64,000 nucleotides of DNA, from contig NZ_VBUT01000004.1 in assembly GCF_005863245.1 (NCBI RefSeq), positions 647,909-711,908 on the forward strand, read 5' to 3'. A program made the position numbers and the translations under genes. Of the stretch, positions 1 to 8,198 are shown piece by piece. This stretch comes from Nocardia cyriacigeorgica (lineage in GTDB: Bacteria > Actinomycetota > Actinomycetes > Mycobacteriales > Mycobacteriaceae). The stretch's first letter is position 1, and every line of letters begins with the position of its first letter. The notes beneath the pieces are model-generated. The model searched no databases and had not been told where the DNA came from. It saw nothing but the letters and a program-made list of their open reading frames with translations.

Positions 1-1007
1 CCGATGAACGCGATACCGATGAAACCGGTGACGAGCTCGTTGACGTGCACGCCGATCGAGATCAGCAGGATCGCCGCCAGCGCGCCGATCGCCCAGTGCG
101 CACCGTGCTCGAGGTACACGAACTCCGACAGGGTGCCCTTGCGCACCAGGTACACCGTGATCGACCGGACGAACATGGCGCCGATCAGGCCGAGGCCGAG
201 CGCGATGATGATCGGGTCGGCGGTGATGGCGAACGCGCCGATGACGCCGTCGAAGGAGAACGAGGCGTCGAGCACCTCCAGGTACAGGAACAGGAAGAAA
301 CCGGCCTTACCGGTGGCCTTGGCGGCCTCCGACGGGCCCGCGTGCTCCTCGGCGTGGAACATCGAGCCGAGTCCGTCGACCGCGATGTAGGTGATCATGC
401 CGAGCAGGCCGGCCAGCAGCACCGTCGAGCGGACCTCTTCCTCGGCGAGGAACTCCGCGCACAGGATCAGGCCGAGACCGGCGACGACCACCGACAGCAT
501 GTCCAGCTTGCCCGCCTTGGCCAGCGGCCGCTCCAGCCACGACAGCCAGGTGATCTCCCGCTCGGCGAAGATGAAGTTCAGGAACAGCAGCGCCAGGAAC
601 ATGCCGCCGAACGCCGCGATCTGCGGATGGGCGTCGGTGAGCAACGTCTCGTAGCTCGGGTCGCCGTTGGGGAAGTAGGCGGCATCACCGGGCGGCGGGT
701 TGAGCGCCAGGTCGAAGGCCTCGACCGGGTTCAGCCCGGCGGTGACCCACACGATGGCCAGCGGGAACACCAGGCGCATGCCGAACACGGCGATCAGGAT
801 GCCGACGGTCAGGAACATGCGCTGCCAGAACTCGCTCATCCGCTGCAGGATGGTCGCGTTGATGACGGCGTTGTCGAACGACAGGGACACCTCGAGGATG
901 CCGAGGATCGCGCAGAGCACCAGCGCGGTGGGCCCACCGTAGAGCAGTGCCACTACCAGTGATACGACGGTGACCAGGAAGGATAGGCCGAATATGCGCA
1001 GGACCAC
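1..1007 (-). CDS. DUF475 / TerC-like integral membrane protein (C-terminus outside window)
   Basis: The reverse strand encodes about 335 residues of a polytopic membrane protein, open to the window edge, so the C-terminus is missing. Two TerC-type signatures are visible, SFDNAVINA near residue 43 and SFDGVIGAF about 190 residues later, separated by hydrophobic helices. DUF475 proteins belong to the TerC superfamily and are regularly found with TerD genes. The likely role is membrane anchoring of a Ter stress complex or metal transport, but no substrate is visible here. The start is GTG at 1007, preceded by GAAAGG. It reads in the same direction as terD, and a strong palindrome lies between them, so it probably has its own promoter in 1008-1220. 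Confidence 0.85.
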   Translation of the reverse strand, partial: MVLRIFGLSFLVTVVSLVVALLYGGPTALVLCAILGILEVSLSFDNAVINATILQRMSEFWQRMFLTVGILIAVFGMRLVFPLAIVWVTAGLNPVEAFDLALNPPPGDAAYFPNGDPSYETLLTDAHPQIAAFGGMFLALLFLNFIFAEREITWLSWLERPLAKAGKLDMLSVVVAGLGLILCAEFLAEEEVRSTVLLAGLLGMITYIAVDGLGSMFHAEEHAGPSEAAKATGKAGFFLFLYLEVLDASFSFDGVIGAFAITADPIIIALGLGLIGAMFVRSITVYLVRKGTLSEFVYLEHGAHWAIGALAAILLISIGVHVNELVTGFIGIAFI

Positions 1008-1220
1008 GCGGGGACCTTTCGTGTGCGGCGCCGGAGTCGGTCGTCATCCGGGCATATGGGACGTGTGAAGCTGCTGCGTGCGATCGCCGACCCGGTGCGA
1101 GCGGCGCTCGACACGACCGTACCGGTCGACGGTGAACCCGACATTTCGGGCCGACGTCGAAAGCGACCGTCATCATTCAGCCTGGTCGCCGGACCATGAG
1201 ATGTCCAGTCGGACCCAGCG

Positions 1221-1248
1221 GAAGGGGGCCCGGCGCCGGGCCCCCTTC
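1221..1248 (-). terminator. Perfect 28-bp GC-rich palindrome downstream of terD
   Basis: Bases 1221-1248 form a perfect palindrome with 14-base arms (left arm GAAGGGGGCCCGGC) and no loop bases. It starts 20 bases after the terD stop. No T-run follows, as is common for actinobacterial terminators. It would separate terD from the DUF475 gene. Confidence 0.7.
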
Positions 1249-1268
1249 CTGGTCGAGAGTGAGCTCGA

Positions 1269-1844
1269 TCAGACGTTCACGCCGTAGTCGCGGGCGATGC
1301 CGGCCAGGCCGGAGGCGTAGCCCTGGCCGATGGCGCGGAACTTCCATTCGGCGCCGTTGCGGTACAGCTCACCGAACACCATGGCGGTCTCGGTGGAGGC
1401 GTCCTCGGACAGGTCGTAGCGGGCCAGCTCCTCGTTGTTGGAGCGGTCCACGACGCGGATGTAGGCGTTGCGCACCTGGCCGAACGACTGCTGACGGGTG
1501 TCGGCGTCGTAGATCGAGACCGGGAAGAAGATGGACTCGATGGTGGGCGGGGTGTTGGCCAGATCGACGTTGATGACCTCGTCGTCGCCCTCACCCTCAC
1601 CGGTGGTGTTGTCGCCGATGTGCTCGATCGAGCCCTCGGGCGAACGCAGGTTGTTGAAGAAGACGAAGTGCTGGTCGGAGACCACCTTCTTGTCGGCTCC
1701 GGTCGCGATCGCGCTGGCGTCGAGGTCGAAGTCCGTGCCGGTGGTGGTACGAACGTCCCAGCCGAGGCCGACCGCGACAGCGGTCAGGTTAGGCGCCGCC
1801 TTGGTCAGCGAGACGTTGCCGCCCTTGGACAAACTGACACCCAT
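1269..1844 (-). CDS. terD: TerD family calcium-binding stress protein
   Basis: A 191-residue single-domain TerD protein, the usual family length. It begins MGVSLSKGGNVSL, carries the acidic calcium-ligand motif DFDLDASAIA (about residues 36-45) and the GDNTTGEGEGDDE loop, and ends in the conserved IGQGY...GIARDYGV segment. TerD proteins are cytoplasmic calcium-binding proteins of the tellurite/general stress system and work at the membrane with TerC-like partners. The ATG at 1844 has a good AAAGGG site. An open frame extends upstream, but that sequence is not TerD-like and the region to 2055 is a divergent promoter shared with the coiled-coil gene. Confidence 0.93.
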   Translation of the reverse strand: MGVSLSKGGNVSLTKAAPNLTAVAVGLGWDVRTTTGTDFDLDASAIATGADKKVVSDQHFVFFNNLRSPEGSIEHIGDNTTGEGEGDDEVINVDLANTPPTIESIFFPVSIYDADTRQQSFGQVRNAYIRVVDRSNNEELARYDLSEDASTETAMVFGELYRNGAEWKFRAIGQGYASGLAGIARDYGVNV

Positions 1845-2055
1845 GCGGGATTCCCTTTCGATAGTCGTCTGTGATTCCCAGCATGTCCGAATCGCCGGGT
1901 ACGAGATACGACAGTAGTAGGTTTCGGCGATCTTGCGTATAAACCGATGCGGGTAGCCCGCATTCGCTCGCGCCGCGCGCCGCCCCTGGACGCCCGGCGC
2001 CCGGCCCAGGCCGTTGTCCCGGCCCCGCCCCGGCAAGATCTCCTACCATCGGGTC

Positions 2056-3273
2056 GTGGCAGGCCGCAGGCGTGGATGGTTCCGGTCATCCGGGAATACC
2101 GAGTGGATCGAGCAGGCTCGGCACTCGCTCGCGTCGGCGTTCCTGGACATGGACCGGCGCCAGAGCGTCGCCGAATCGGCCACCGCGGCCGCCGAGCAGG
2201 TCTTCCCCGAACGCCGCCTGGATCGGCGCTGGGAACCGGTGCGGGCCCGCTGCTACGCCGCCGCCGACGCCTATCTGAAGCTCACCGAGCAGCTCGATCA
2301 GGCCGAGGCCACCGGTGCTTCGGTGCCGCAAGGGCAGGTCAGAACCGACGAGACGGTGCGCAGGCTGGCCGAGGCGGCGCGCGGGGTGGACGAGTACTAC
2401 CGCGGCAACCAGGCGCAGCTGGAAGAGGCCGTCGCTGTGGTGGCGATGGTGCCGCGGCTGGCCGAGCAGGTGACCGCGGCCGCCGCGCAGGTGCGCGGGC
2501 AGGCTGCCGAGTCCCCTTACGCGCACTACGGGTCGATCCGGCGGGCGAGCGCCGCGGTCGATGAGGCACTGATCACATTGCACGCGGCCCGTGAGAACGC
2601 CGGGGTCGGTGCGGTGCGCGAGGCCGCCAACCGGCTGGACGCGGCGAGCAAAGAACTGGCAGATGCTTTGGCGCAGGCCCCATCTCGGACCGCCGCGGCA
2701 GCGACCGCGATCGTCTCGGTGCGCACCCGGCTGGCGGCGGCGCGGACCAGGGCCGAAGGGGTGGGCGCGGCGTACTCCGCGCTACTGCGCGAGTTCAATG
2801 CTGCGAGTTCGGCGGATCTGTCTGACAATGAGCGAGACAGCCAGCGGGCCATAGCCGCCGCGGATGACGCCCTGAGCCGGGCCCGCGCGGCCGCGGCCGA
2901 GAACGACCCGGAGTTAGCACTTGAACTGACCACGACCGCGCGCGGCAATCTCGCCGAGGCCGAACAGCAGGTCGACGCCGTCACCAAACGGCTGACGCTG
3001 CTGCGTGAGGTGCGCGAGAATCCGCAAGACAAAGCCAAGGCCGTACGATTCCGGCTGCGGGACGCGCAGATGCTCGCGGTGGGCCGCGGGCTCGCCGCCG
3101 AGTGGGGATCTGTCCTCGACGCGCAGGCCGAACGGATCGACCGGATCACCGGTGCGCTGTCCGGGCGTCACCCCGACTATTGGGCGTACGTGACGGAGCT
3201 CGACGCCGTCGCGGATTTCATAGCGGGCGTAGTGGATCGCATGAGAAAACAGTCAGGACCACGACGAGAGTGA
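2056..3273 (+). CDS. Ter-cluster coiled-coil protein of unknown function
   Basis: About 405 residues, mostly Ala/Glu/Arg-rich helix with heptad-like spacing from roughly residue 80 to 350, so a long coiled coil is likely. There is no signal peptide and no recognised catalytic motif. It lies 14 bases upstream of the CitE-like gene and appears to head the Ter biosynthetic operon. It may be a scaffold for that complex, which is inference from context. The start chosen is GTG 2056, because TACCAT at 2044-2049 would place the transcript start at or next to it (leaderless). A TTG at 2014 would give a longer protein. Confidence 0.75.
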   Translation: MAGRRRGWFRSSGNTEWIEQARHSLASAFLDMDRRQSVAESATAAAEQVFPERRLDRRWEPVRARCYAAADAYLKLTEQLDQAEATGASVPQGQVRTDETVRRLAEAARGVDEYYRGNQAQLEEAVAVVAMVPRLAEQVTAAAAQVRGQAAESPYAHYGSIRRASAAVDEALITLHAARENAGVGAVREAANRLDAASKELADALAQAPSRTAAAATAIVSVRTRLAAARTRAEGVGAAYSALLREFNAASSADLSDNERDSQRAIAAADDALSRARAAAAENDPELALELTTTARGNLAEAEQQVDAVTKRLTLLREVRENPQDKAKAVRFRLRDAQMLAVGRGLAAEWGSVLDAQAERIDRITGALSGRHPDYWAYVTELDAVADFIAGVVDRMRKQSGPRRE

Positions 3274-3287
3274 GGGGTGGGGAGACG

Positions 3288-4499
3288 ATGACCGCAGGCA
3301 TCGCCGTCAAGCAGGAAGTTTCCCTGCGCAAGCGCGTGCTGCTGCGCCATTTCCGGCAGCTGAACGGTCCCGACGCGAGAACGCTTTTCCATCGCCAGCC
3401 CGAGCCCATCGGCGGCCAGACCGACCGCGAGCTGCTCGCCGTGGCGCTGGGCGCGACCCTGTACGCGCCCGCGACCAGGGCCGATCTCACCGCGACGATC
3501 TGCAAGCGGGCCGCGCGCGGGGTGTGCTCGATGGTCATCGACCTCGAAGACGCGGTGGCCGACCACGAGGTGGAATCGGCGAAGGCGCAGGCGGTGCGCA
3601 CCCTCGACGAGCTGGCCGCCGGCGTCGACCCGAACCCGATGCTGTTCGTGCGGGTGCGCGACGCCGACACCATCATCGAGATCGCCGAGCAGCTCGGGCC
3701 GGGCGCCGAGGTGCTCACCGGCTTCGTGTTCCCCAAGTTCGATTCGGCCTCCGGGTCGAAATATCTTGCCGCGTTGGAGCATGCGCGCACCCTGCTGGAC
3801 CGACCGCTCTACGGCATGCCGGTGCTGGAATCGAAGGCGCTGGTGCATCGGCAGACACGCGACGCCGAACTCACCGAGATAGCCGCGCTGCTGGCCGAAC
3901 ACCGCGACAACGTGCTGGCCGTGCGGGTCGGCGCGACCGATATGTGCTCGACCTTCGGAATCCGGCGCGACCGCGATCTGACCATCTACGACGTGCGGGT
4001 GGTCGCCGATGTGATCGCCGATATCGTCAACTATCTGGGCCGCGCCGATGGCACCGGATTCGTGATCACCGGCCCGGTGTGGGAATACTTCGCCGATCAC
4101 GAGCGGATGTTCCGGCCGCTGCTGCGGACGGCGCCGTTCGAGGAATCCGATGCGGTGCCGTTCCGGCGCTACCTGGTCAGCCGGGATCTCGACGGTCTGT
4201 TGCGCGAGATCACCCTCGACCGCGCCAACGGCATTCAGGGCAAGACGGTGATCCATCCGTCGCATGTGGCCGCGGTGCACGCGCTGTCGGTGGTGACCCA
4301 TGAGGAGTACTCGGATGCGCTCGACATCTTGCAGGCCGATGTGGGCGGCGTGGCGGCCTCGGAGTACCGGAACAAGATGAACGAGATGCGTCCGCATCGC
4401 AGCTGGGCGCGCCAGACCCTGCTGCGCGCCAGGGTGTTCGGGGTGGCCAACAAAGGAGTATCGTTCGTGGATCTGTTGACGGCGTTGGTCACGGTATGA
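3288..4499 (+). CDS. Ter-cluster HpcH/HpaI (CitE-like) C-C bond lyase
   Basis: A 403-residue TIM-barrel lyase of the CitE/HpcH superfamily. The hallmark DLEDAV metal-site motif lies at about residues 85-90. Further barrel motifs are LFVRVRD, GFVFPKFDS and VRVGATDMCSTFG. It matches the C-C bond lyase of Ter biosynthetic modules (Pfam C-C_Bond_Lyase, PF15617), proposed by Anantharaman, Iyer and Aravind to act with phosphoribosyltransferases in making a nucleoside-like metabolite. The substrate is unknown. ATG 3288 follows GGGGAG. The stop overlaps the next start (ATGA at 4496-4499), so the two genes are translationally coupled. Confidence 0.85.
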   Translation: MTAGIAVKQEVSLRKRVLLRHFRQLNGPDARTLFHRQPEPIGGQTDRELLAVALGATLYAPATRADLTATICKRAARGVCSMVIDLEDAVADHEVESAKAQAVRTLDELAAGVDPNPMLFVRVRDADTIIEIAEQLGPGAEVLTGFVFPKFDSASGSKYLAALEHARTLLDRPLYGMPVLESKALVHRQTRDAELTEIAALLAEHRDNVLAVRVGATDMCSTFGIRRDRDLTIYDVRVVADVIADIVNYLGRADGTGFVITGPVWEYFADHERMFRPLLRTAPFEESDAVPFRRYLVSRDLDGLLREITLDRANGIQGKTVIHPSHVAAVHALSVVTHEEYSDALDILQADVGGVAASEYRNKMNEMRPHRSWARQTLLRARVFGVANKGVSFVDLLTALVTV

Positions 4500-7207
4500 G
4501 CGAGGAGTCGACGGCATCGCCGCAGTTCTCGGCCTGGGCGACACGGCATCTCGGGATTGAGCTGCATCATGAGGCCTCGTATCGGCACGGTATTGACCTG
4601 GGTGTGCTGCCTGCTGATTTGCCGATCGCTTCGCTGATCCAGCCGGGGTTGCGGAGGAACAATAAGAAACGCGCACATCTGCTGGTGTCGACGGTGCTCG
4701 GCAAACATCTGCCCACTGATCCACGGGTGGTGCTCGACGCGGGCAATCGCCTCGGCGATCTGGTGCGCGGAGCGCTGGGCGAGCGCGACGCCGTGGTGCT
4801 CGGGTTCGCCGAAACCGCCACCGGCCTCGGTCACTGTGTGGCCGCCCGCATCGGCGCCACCTGCTACCTGCATTCCACCCGGCGCGAGGTTCCGTTGGCG
4901 CAGACCCTCACCGGATTCGAGGAGGGCCATTCCCACGCCACCTCCCACCTGCTGCAACCCGCGCCCGCCGACATCTTCGTCAACGATCTGCCGTTGGTGC
5001 TGGTGGACGACGAGATCTCCACCGGCGACACCGCGATGGACGCCGTGCGCGCGCTGCACGCCTTCGCGCCGCGATCGCATTACGTGCTGGCCTCGCTGGT
5101 GGATATGCGCACCGAATCCGATCGCGCCCGATTCGAGGCGGCGGCGCGTGAACTCGGTGCGCGCATCGATACCGTCTGCCTGGCCGCGGGCCGGACGATG
5201 CTGCCCGAGGATCTCATCGACGCGGTGCAGAGCCTGCCGGAACCGCGGCTCAATCCCGTCGCGCCGCAGCGGGGCTCGTTCCAGCGGTGCGAATTGCCTT
5301 GGCCCGCCCACGTTCCCGAGGGTGGACGGCACGGCATCCTGCACTCGGATACCGCGGCCTTCGAATCGGCGCTCACCGCCGCCGCTGCGGCCCTGCGCGC
5401 ACGGCTGACCAGCGATTTCGCCGAACGCCCGGTGATAGTGCTCGGGCACGAGGAGCTGATGTATCTGCCGCTGCGGCTGGCCGTCGAACTGGCCGACTCC
5501 GGCATTTCGACCAGATACCAGACCACCACCCGCTCACCGGCCTACGTGCTCGACGAGCCGGGTTATCCGCTGCGGCGCGGATTCCGCTTCACCGCACCGG
5601 AATCCGGCCAGCATCAACCGCGCTACCTCTACAACGCGCATTGGGCCGAGGATTTCATCGCCGAACTCGATGCCTGGACCGGCGACGTGTCCGAGGCCGA
5701 GACGGTGCGCGGTGAACCGGTGCTGGTGACCGTCGTGGATGCGCCCGCCGATACCGAGGAGTTGGTCGCTGCCGGCGGTCTGGTCGATGTGCTCACCACA
5801 TCCGGTGCGGATGTGCTGGTCGCGGTGCTGCCCGGGGCCGACCCCCGCCTGTTGCACGCGGGGCGGACCGATGCCGGCGCCGACCAGGCCGATTCCGGAC
5901 ACGAGGAGAATGGGCAGGCAGGCCTGTCTGCCGGACTGGTCACGAAGGGAGTAGATGCGATGTCCTCCGCAGCCGACGCGCTCGCCGACTGCGACCGGCT
6001 GCCGGTGACCGGCGCGGCCGTCACGGAACCGGCGCGGGCCGGTGTCGCCGTCGATGCGCGGCCGGGTGCCGGGGTGGCCGGCTGCGAGCCGCTGTACGGA
6101 CCGGAGTTCGGTTCCTATGCCCGCGACGACGTCGCCTGGCTGCTGAAGGACCTGTCCGACGTCGACCTCGAGGCCGACGTCACCGAGCGCGAACAGCGCA
6201 TTCAGGCCGGGATCGCGCACTACGCGGAATCGCTGCCGATCGAATACCAGCCCGACGCGCAGTACCGCGAGCTGTTCGATCAGGTACTCGCCGACAGTGC
6301 CGAGCGGCTGGCTCTCGCCGTCGGCACCGTGGCGGAACTGGTTGTCGCCGAACGCGGTACCGATATCGTGCTGGTTTCGCTCGCGCGTGCGGGCACGCCG
6401 GTCGGGGTGCTCATGCGGCGCTGGCTGCGCGACGGGCGCGGGCCTGGAATGCCGAGCCTGGATATCCCGCATTACGCGGTGTCGATCGTGCGTGATCGCG
6501 GGATCGACGCGGTGGCCTTGGATTATCTGGCGGCCCATCATGATCCGGCCTCGATCGTCTTCGTCGACGGCTGGACCGGCAAGGGCGCCATCACCCGCGA
6601 GCTGTCGGAAGCCCTGGACGCCTACCACGCGGCGGGCGGCGCCCGATTCAACGACGACCTCGCCGTCCTGGCCGACCCCGGCCACTGCGTGCGCACCTAC
6701 GGCACCCGCGACGACTTCCTCATCGCCTCGGCTTGCCTGAATTCGACCGTCTCCGGGCTGGTTTCACGCACCGTCCTCAACGACGAGCTGATCGGACCCG
6801 GCGATTTCCACGGCGCGAAGTTCTACCGCGAACTGGCCGCCGACGACGTCTCCGGACGCCTCATCGACACCGTCACCGCCGCCTTCGACGCGGTGCGCGA
6901 ACACGTGCCCGGTTCGGTCGAGGCCATCCGCGCCGGCGACCGCACCCCCACCTGGGCCGGCTGGGCCTCGGTGGAGCAGGTACGCGCCGAATACGGTGTG
7001 TCCAGCGTGAACTTCGTGAAACCCGGGGTCGGCGAGACCACCCGGGTGTTGTTGCGCCGGATGCCGTGGCGCGTGCTGGTGCGGGAACCCGACGCTCCCG
7101 AGCACGCCCATATCCGCCTGCTCGCCGCGGCCCGCGGTGTGCCGGTCGAGGTCGTCGACGACCTGGCCTATTCGTGTATGGGACTGATCAAGGATGTGCA
7201 GCAGTGA
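4496..7207 (+). CDS. PRTase_2-TRSP / StiP-type PRTase_1-PELOTA fusion protein
   Basis: A 903-residue cytoplasmic protein with two phosphoribosyltransferase modules. Module one (about 30-240) has the PRPP loop LVLVDDEISTGDT at 167-179. It is followed by a TRSP domain (about 260-450) containing the literal TRSP at 345-348. After a low-complexity linker (about 450-525), module two resembles StiP/PRTase_1, with LVSLARAGTPVG (627-638) and a PRPP-like loop VFVDGWTGKGA (688-698). The last 65 residues match a PELOTA RNA-binding domain. From memory, these are two separate genes in many actinobacteria. An internal GAAGGGAG at 5944-5951 followed by in-frame ATG 5960 (Met489) could still start the second half on its own. 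It overlaps both neighbouring genes by 4 bases. Confidence 0.87.
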   Translation: MSEESTASPQFSAWATRHLGIELHHEASYRHGIDLGVLPADLPIASLIQPGLRRNNKKRAHLLVSTVLGKHLPTDPRVVLDAGNRLGDLVRGALGERDAVVLGFAETATGLGHCVAARIGATCYLHSTRREVPLAQTLTGFEEGHSHATSHLLQPAPADIFVNDLPLVLVDDEISTGDTAMDAVRALHAFAPRSHYVLASLVDMRTESDRARFEAAARELGARIDTVCLAAGRTMLPEDLIDAVQSLPEPRLNPVAPQRGSFQRCELPWPAHVPEGGRHGILHSDTAAFESALTAAAAALRARLTSDFAERPVIVLGHEELMYLPLRLAVELADSGISTRYQTTTRSPAYVLDEPGYPLRRGFRFTAPESGQHQPRYLYNAHWAEDFIAELDAWTGDVSEAETVRGEPVLVTVVDAPADTEELVAAGGLVDVLTTSGADVLVAVLPGADPRLLHAGRTDAGADQADSGHEENGQAGLSAGLVTKGVDAMSSAADALADCDRLPVTGAAVTEPARAGVAVDARPGAGVAGCEPLYGPEFGSYARDDVAWLLKDLSDVDLEADVTEREQRIQAGIAHYAESLPIEYQPDAQYRELFDQVLADSAERLALAVGTVAELVVAERGTDIVLVSLARAGTPVGVLMRRWLRDGRGPGMPSLDIPHYAVSIVRDRGIDAVALDYLAAHHDPASIVFVDGWTGKGAITRELSEALDAYHAAGGARFNDDLAVLADPGHCVRTYGTRDDFLIASACLNSTVSGLVSRTVLNDELIGPGDFHGAKFYRELAADDVSGRLIDTVTAAFDAVREHVPGSVEAIRAGDRTPTWAGWASVEQVRAEYGVSSVNFVKPGVGETTRVLLRRMPWRVLVREPDAPEHAHIRLLAAARGVPVEVVDDLAYSCMGLIKDVQQ

Positions 7208-8040
7208 TTCCGCTACGAAGACAGGTGCTGGTCGCCACCGACCTGGACCGGACCATGATCTACTCCCGCAACGCGTTCAGCACCGACGATGACCTCGCGA
7301 CCGTCTGCGTCGAACATCTGGAAGGCGCGCCGCTGTCGTATATGACGACCATCGCGGCCACCCGGATGCGCACCCTCACCCGTCCCGCCGCCGTCGTCCC
7401 CACCACCACCCGCACCATCAAACAGTTCGGCCGCATCCAATTGCCCGGCGCTCCATGGCGTTACGCGATCACCAGCAATGGCGGCAATATCCTCGTCGAC
7501 GGCGTCCCCGATATGCGCTGGCGCATCGATATCGACGCCGAAGTCCGCGCGAGCGGCGCCACCCTCTCCGAGATCAGCGCCGAACTGCGCTCCCGCATCG
7601 ATGAGAGCTGGGCGCCGAAATTCCGCGTCGCCGACCACCTGTTCTGCTATCTCGTGGTGAAACCGAAGGCCGTGCCGGACGGCTTCCTCGCCGAATGGGA
7701 CTCCTGGTGCCGCCCGCGCGGCTGGTCGGCCTCCCAGCAGGGCCGCAAGATTTACACCATGCCGCTGGCGGTCTGCAAGAGCCGCGCCGTCGCCGAAGTG
7801 CGCCGTCGCCTCATCGAATCCGGCGAACTCACCGACACCGCCCTCACCCTCGCGGCGGGTGACGGAGCCCTCGACGCCGAAATGCTGCGCGCCGCCGACT
7901 CCGCCATCCGCCCCCGCCACGGCGAACTCGAACTGCTGAACTGGACCCACCCCAACCTCACCGTCACCGAGTCCTCCGGAATCATGGCCGGCGAGGAGAT
8001 CCTGGACTGGTTCATCGACGCCGCGCCCGCGGCGGCGTGA
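7204..8040 (+). CDS. Ter-cluster HAD-family phosphatase
   Basis: A 278-residue HAD hydrolase. The N-terminal motif I is VLVATDLDRTMIY, giving the nucleophile and acid/base aspartates of the DxD motif. Homologues close Ter biosynthetic operons, where they are thought to dephosphorylate the product of the PRTase and lyase steps; this is context inference and no substrate can be read here. The GTG start at 7204 overlaps the preceding TGA, so it is translationally coupled and the last gene of the operon. It converges on the TerD-like gene ending at 8199. The 158 bases between them contain no gene I can see. Confidence 0.82.
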   Translation: MIPLRRQVLVATDLDRTMIYSRNAFSTDDDLATVCVEHLEGAPLSYMTTIAATRMRTLTRPAAVVPTTTRTIKQFGRIQLPGAPWRYAITSNGGNILVDGVPDMRWRIDIDAEVRASGATLSEISAELRSRIDESWAPKFRVADHLFCYLVVKPKAVPDGFLAEWDSWCRPRGWSASQQGRKIYTMPLAVCKSRAVAEVRRRLIESGELTDTALTLAAGDGALDAEMLRAADSAIRPRHGELELLNWTHPNLTVTESSGIMAGEEILDWFIDAAPAAA

Positions 8041-8198
8041 GGATCGGCCGGCCGGGGAGGCCCGGTTCTGACGATCATCAGCACCGGAAGGTCTCGGTTA
8101 TCGGCGAAACGAACCCGCGCCGTCGCCGCGGCGGTGGGCGACCTCGGCGTAGTGCTGTTCTCCCGGTGGGCCCGGCGCGTAAGCAGCCGGGTCCACCC

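Noticed and set aside
45..962. Long forward-strand ORF opposite the DUF475 gene
   Set aside because: It is the GC-rich shadow of the membrane protein on the other strand. Its translation is Arg/Asp/His/Gln-rich with no family features.
1056..1196. Possible 46-codon forward ORF (MGRVKLLRAIADPVRAAL...)
   Set aside because: It has no ribosome site and no recognisable family, and it lies in the region expected to hold the DUF475 promoter.
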